From Lonicera japonica (Eukaryota > Streptophyta > Magnoliopsida > Dipsacales > Caprifoliaceae): a DNA stretch of 64,000 bases. Location of the stretch: NCBI GenBank assembly GCA_021464415.1, contig CM038469.1, positions 14,920,501 through 14,984,500 of the forward strand, in the 5' to 3' direction. The position numbers were made by a program, and so were the translations under genes. This document shows, piece after piece, positions 58,183-64,000 of the stretch (position 1 is the stretch's first letter; each line of letters begins with the position of its first letter). Below the pieces are notes generated by a model. That model saw nothing but the letters and a program-made list of their open reading frames with translations. It searched no databases and was not told the origin of the DNA.

Positions 58183-61100
58183 AATAAATTTCGTCCTCGA
58201 AATTCATGTAGGATAGCTTACCATCCATGACTAAAAGTCGTTCTGAATTCTACATAGTTGCCCTTCCTTAGAAGGGAAAAAGTACACTCGCCAATGAAAA
58301 ATAATTCCGAACTCAAAGATCAGAACAATAGGAACAATCGTAACAAACGGTAAAGAAGAAAGGTCACATGACTAAAAGTTACCTAATTCATTCTCTCTGA
58401 CAAGCCACAACCTCATTAAGATGTTCAATGGAAAGAGATACTGACCAAACATGAGGGTTTTCAACCGCTAATACACATGAACAAAGTAGTGGATGATAGA
58501 ACTTTCCTTATACACCCTCTTTCTCTCTTCCAACTTATCAAACAATGCAACGATCTTGTCTTCACCACCCCAATGTCAAACCACTATGTTCTTCAACTCA
58601 ATATAGGCACTATGCTGATAATCCGCCTCTTAATGGCTTTAGAAGTTTCCAACTCAAGAAACTTGGGATGCTCATATCAAAATACAGGGTGATTGAAGTT
58701 CCATATCGAAAGGGGTAAGTTAGTAATCCTTAAATAGGTTCTCAAGCGACACTAAATCTCAGATATGGAAGGGTTTTCAGTGTCTCATTTCTCACGAAAA
58801 AGGTACAATCTCCAAGGAATCAGAGAATGACTGAAGGGTCCAAAATGAAGTGTCAGGTCTACTTTACGGTATATCTATAGCCTGAATTCAATTTCCATAT
58901 ACTCGGGAGAAAAGAGTATAAGCCAATCTCCCAAAAGTTAAATAAAACCGATTCTCAATTCGGTTGTGATAACTATAGTGTTATCTAGCCAGTAGACAAA
59001 TAGCTCCACAAAAGGTTGAAGGCACCGAACAAAAATCACTACCGTTTGGTTATGGAAACCAAATTCCGTACCCTGCTTGAAATTTTGAACTAGATTCCAA
59101 TTCCACTCAATCGGAACCAGAAGACGAGTAAAAATGCATGGGTCGATTTCTAGAAGATGAATCTGAATAACTCACGAAATTCAGAATTCAATTTCTTAGG
59201 AGGTCGTGTCAAAATACAAGCAGTAGTTATACGTTAAATGCATTCCTTGCCCTGTATGTCTTCTCTTATCCTAGACGAATTCCTGAACCAAGAATGAAAT
59301 TTCAATGGACATCTCATAAACTTCAGACTAAGAAAATAGGTTCACTGAGAGCTCATTAAATTACAGGGAATGTTAGAGGTCCTCTCATCTGTATAGTGAT
59401 GATCCTATGATCACCTCGTAACCATAACCCCGATTACTCCACTAGTAACCCAGGATGCGGAGCATCGCCATACACAGGCCTGAATCGAATAACATGGTAC
59501 GAATACTGCATATCCAACTGTAAGGATTTCCTCGTAATGCATCTGCCATGCATAGCATTTCCAATAAATTTATAGGATCTTACCTTGTCTTCCCCCTTAA
59601 CAGGCAATGGACATACATCTACGGGAAATCTCTTGAGGAAACTACTATACACAGGGTGAAAATGATAGACTCGCAGTACGTTGGCATGGTTTTAGGAGAG
59701 TTCACACTCCTCCAAGGATATAACTCATGCCCGATAGAATAATTCAGATTGTTCTCCCCCGAGCCAGAACAAGCTTTAACACACCCAAATATATATGTAT
59801 ATATATTTGCAAGACATAAAGGGAATGGCGGTGAGAATGAGATCAATTTACCTCAATCGAGTGTCGACTCCCCTCCTTAAAAGGTTTGCCCGTGATTGGA
59901 TTCAATAAGGCTTGAATTTGGAGTACCACTTCAAATCCTAAACTAGAATCACGAGGGGAAATAGGAAGGTCTAAAGCTTGAAATGCTTACCTCAACAACA
60001 TCTGGATTCTTAAAACAAGGTAGGACAAATTTTCACCAGGAAAGTCATCCTGAATTGAAAGTACAATTCTCCGTTCCAGACTTCTCCTTGGGTGAAACTT
60101 GCTCTTCAACTAGCGTACACTTCACTATAATAAGGTATCCACATAGGAGGGTATGGACGATTTCTTGAAATTTCTCATCTCATAGAGACTAACTCAGTAA
60201 GGATGAAGCAAAGGTACACTTTGTGTCTCACAAGTACTACACCTTTCTGGTATAAGGAGAGTTCAAATCCTTAGCTTACAAGGCCACAACTGATTACTTC
60301 ATCCTGCTATTATTGAGTAGTTCAAACCAATCTCCTCTATCAGAATAAATGAAATCATATTCAACTTGAATGTGTACCCAAAGCTCCACTTAAGAATAAC
60401 AAAAAAAATGAAATAGAGGAGTATTGAGTTCTACTAAAGGTTCCATTCTCTTTCGCCACGAGATATAACTGTCCCGTAAATATACTTCCTCAAGATTTGT
60501 ACCAAGGGAGTTCGTCTCAATTCCCCTTACAAACCAAATTCTCAAGATTTTGATACAATATACTTAACAAATGTGGGAAGCTTACAAAAGGAGTAGTCAC
60601 CTTAATCTCGAATTAACAAATCATCAAGCTTTCGCTGCGTTACTCTGATACGTGCCCCTAATGAAAATGGAATAGAATTGTCCTTCAGACGAATTCATTG
60701 TGTATTCCTTATCACGAAGGAAAAATGAGTCTGCAGCTACTAAAGATAGGATGTCTAGCGGATACCTTTGAAATCTCCCATCACATTAGGGAACAAGGCA
60801 TTATACAGATACACTAGCTATAGGGGTCATCAAACTGGTTCTCGTTCCCAATTAGACTTTCATGACAAACAAAATGAGGATTCGATTCCAAAATAAGCAT
60901 ATTCAATGCTTTTCCCCTGACAGGAATAGCTACAACCGACCATTCTAGAAAGAAAATATATATAAGTCTCTCTTACTATGGCCATGTGCCTCTCATTCCA
61001 AGAAATAACACAGCTACAAGCACTTACACGGTGTCGGCGTCCATAAGGAAGTCCAATCACCCATCCACATCAGATCTCTGCATGATTGATGGGATATATA

Positions 61101-61837
61101 CATATGCATGACCATACTTGATCACTCTCATTTATTCCATATGGATTTCCAAGAAAATTTGCTCACCATACCACCATAAAAAGTTATCTTGCCAAAGAGA
61201 TCTCGCAAGCCAAATGATTTATAGAACAATATAAAAGTTTACTCGTAGCAAGGTAGTCAATCTGAATATAATCCACAGATTCCCTCTTTCGTAACTGAAC
61301 TTACAAGTTCAAATGCGGCCATACGGACACGGAGAAGCGATCAACCACGTACTAGGTTCACCCCTCAAGAAAATCGAAAATGAAACAACGGGGTAAACAC
61401 GGGGAATAGGACTTTAGCAGCCACTCTCCTACGAGTATGCCACGTTCTAACCTCAGTCAGCAGTAGTGGACTGGTGGTTTATCAGATAGTCAACCGTTGG
61501 CCGGCGGATGACTATAACATAATCCATCAGTCGCCTTTTGCTCACTTAATGGTAGAACTAATCCAGATCACAAATCGTATATGTGAAACATGTGATATAG
61601 GAGCCAATGACATAGATAATTTACGAAAGAGGCCAAATGAATTAATCAAGAACTTTGTGAATGGACGTAGCCAAGACAAGCCACATCTCCTCTCACAATA
61701 CTCCCATTTTCCAAATATCCTAGCGGTAGAATCCTATTGCACAAGAGCGTATCAATCTTCCGAGGAATAATATAACTGCTCGCACCCCTAATCTCGGATC
61801 TACCCATGAATCCCCCGAGAAAAACGTCAAACCTATA
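58183..61837 (-). mobile_element. Internal region of the non-autonomous element (LARD-like), no coding capacity
   Basis: 3.65 kb between the polypurine tract and the primer binding site. The longest open frames on either strand are below 100 codons and none has gag, protease, reverse transcriptase, RNase H or integrase motifs. The near identity of the LTRs shows that this is not old decay: the element was already non-coding when it moved, so its proteins came from elsewhere. Confidence 0.75.
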
Positions 61838-61849
61838 CCTCTGATACCA
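61838..61849 (-). other. Primer binding site (initiator Met tRNA)
   Basis: On the minus strand TGGTATCAGAGG follows a few bases after the 5' LTR end. Confidence 0.85.
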
Positions 61850-61852
61850 ACT

Positions 61853-64000
61853 TGCGACGCCCCGAAATCCCGTTTAGAGGATTTCACCTCCGGGACCCGG
61901 TTAGCCACGGAGTCGTACGCGACGACGGGTGATCAGGTGTAAAACTTAGAATTTATATAGTTGAGATATCGATTAAAACCATACATTTTGGAAAATTTTG
62001 GCATGTGGAGCTTGTACTTTCAATAAAACCATTTCCTGTCAAACCAACACAAGTTTAGCTAAAATAATATCTCCACATCTATCAATTCCTTATTATATAA
62101 AAAATTCACCCCTGGTACACAGCAGTGCCTCTATTGAGGTCTCAATCTCATAATAACTTGACATCAATATAAATACATAACAATACAATATACATATCCA
62201 GTTTATTAACTAAAGAATTAGTACACAAGTCGTTTCCCAACGACTTAGGTGACCAAAGTCCATCAGAGCTATCTAGACTTGCACTCGTACCATTCCCACG
62301 AACACCTGCAACACTGGTTTGGAAAATGGGAGTGAGCCAAACGGGCTCAGTGGGAACTATAAGGGTTGTATAAGAAAATAAGTTGCGAATCATGCATGCC
62401 ATGCCATGTATTATAATGAAAGTAATTTATATGTTGCTTCTCTATAATAAACCATATCTGGGTAGAAATGTATGTATACGAATGTAAACACATATATGTA
62501 TATAATACAATTTAGAAACAGCCAATGTATAGAAAACCTTTTGTCAAATATATGTATGATGTCCCCAACCCAAAGTACGAGAAAAGCAATGTAAGTATAC
62601 ATATACGTCATCGTACAGTATATGCCACAACACCGCGACTAGATCTATCACATCAATCACATATATCAAACTCACGTCTAGGATTTTCATATATCTACTG
62701 TACAGAGATAGCCGGCACTCGGTTTCTTATGCCCAAGGCAGGGACCACCTACCAGGTCCACCTAGACGCTACCTCACGCAGCCACACAGGCATACGCTAC
62801 CTCACGCCGCCATAAAGGCGCACGCTACAATAATACTCACGTAGCCACCAAGGCTATACGCTACCGGTAATCACCATCTATCTAGTACGAACGGTGTGGC
62901 CATCCGATATCAAATCACAGAAATCATCTCATCAAATCAATGAAATCACAAGAATATAGAATCCAACATATATAGATATGAATATGCAAGTATTCCATAT
63001 GTAGTCGTAAAACTTGTATATATGTATATATCCATAGTGTAAGACATGTAGTGGTATTGTTGAGATTTAACAAGATCCGCCAAATCCGTCGGTTAAGAAA
63101 AGAAACCATGAAAATCCTTAGTTTGGGAGGTTTCATATGTTTTCATCAATTGGCCCCAAGCCAAGTCTAATATACTCAAACAATGTATATAAGTTCCCAA
63201 ATAGCCTCCCATTATGATTTAAAGACCTCATTTATTCAAAACATATTTGTATATTTGACCAGCATACTAACGGACTGGCTAGGTAAGTAGAAAATCTCAT
63301 AAACGTAGTTTTATAACTTAAACATAACAACAATACCACTAATATATGTAACTTTGTCAAAAATATAGTTTAAATCCCATATATGACATCATACATAAGC
63401 GTATCAAAGCTTAGCGTATATAATCGTATACGTACTTGAAGGTCATATACCAAACTTTCTCATAAATCATTTATAATTGGGGCTTTTTGTATAAAATCGT
63501 TATTGGTATCATATATGAAGCAAATCTATCAAAAATATCCAAAGAAATTAACCCAAGCCCCATGCATATGCAACTTTGAGTAGAAACCCTAGGTTTGGAT
63601 TGATTTGAGATGAATAAGTTGTAATCGTAGGAAAAATTGTTAAAATACTATTATTCCCACCTTAAGAGGGTCAATCCCTCGAAGTATTGCGGAAGAATCG
63701 AGCCGAAATCGCGTAGATGCGAAAATCCCCAATTTGAGCTCAAAACCCTAGCTATGGTGGATGGAGGTGAAGGAGAAGATGAAGATGATGATGGAGATGA
63801 TGATGATGACATGGATTTGTTGTAGGATAAGAGGCCTTTAACAATCCCTCTTCATCCCCTCAAATTCGCCCCTCTCTCTCTCTCTAAAGACTCTCCAATG
63901 GTTGGGGTGAAATGAGGAAGAAATGAGATGAAGAAATATAAAAAATCTCGCCAGAACCATGTAGCCGACTCCCCACTTACCCATGGAGTCGACTCCATGG
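61853..64000 (-). repeat. 5' LTR of the minus-strand non-autonomous element (cut by window end)
   Basis: It matches 55571-57746 with four single-base differences that I can see (at 62094, 62434, 62729 and the base matching 57373) and one missing 28-base unit of the internal tandem repeat. The remaining part lies beyond 64000. Confidence 0.88.

Overview
This window looks like AT-rich nuclear DNA of a flowering plant, probably a eudicot. The evidence is one multi-exon plant aspartic protease gene with GT-AG introns, set in a dense mosaic of plant-type transposons: Sirevirus-type Ty1/copia, Tat-type and other Ty3/gypsy LTR elements, MULEs, hAT-like and PIF/Harbinger-like MITEs. I see no bacterial-type operon, CRISPR array, rRNA or tRNA gene. 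The species cannot be named from the sequence.

Region by region. 1-16648: a Tat-type Ty3/gypsy element on the minus strand (5' LTR 14666-16648, gag and pol 9394-13480, integrase remnant about 1060-1866). A plus-strand Sirevirus-type copia element (1866-9393) sits inside it; its 5' LTR is truncated and part of the host pol is missing at that junction. The left edge (1-554) is the end of another Tat-like LTR on the plus strand. 16649-22985: small transposon relics and four well-delimited DNA elements, one nested in another with intact target duplications. 22986-30113: the only gene that looks functional, a 12-exon gene for a membrane-anchored aspartic protease of 657 residues. 30114-33690: intergenic DNA and MITEs. 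33690-46320: a minus-strand DEAD-box RNA helicase relic (RH36/DDX49-like) in three collinear pieces. One gap holds a 4-kb gypsy-like element with a CCTCC duplication; the other holds a Sirevirus LTR, itself split by a 4.8-kb MULE. 46421-51533: a pol-deleted Sirevirus and short non-autonomous gypsy-like LTR pieces. 51534-54004: little that can be recognised. 54014-55263: a Pack-MULE with a perfect 9-bp target duplication that carries the N-terminal coding part of a leucine-rich-repeat receptor kinase. 55571-64000: a non-autonomous minus-strand LTR element with 2.6-kb LTRs that are almost identical, so a young insertion; its 5' LTR runs off the window.

The contents do not form a pathway. The main biological story is layered insertion and decay: most broken reading frames show C-to-T type stop mutations, as expected for long-methylated transposons, while the protease gene has tolerated a MITE in an intron and a MITE-like hairpin just upstream of its probable TATA box. 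The most unusual items are the Pack-MULE gene capture, the two-gene MULE with a GRF-finger membrane protein, and the three-layer insertion stack inside the helicase relic.
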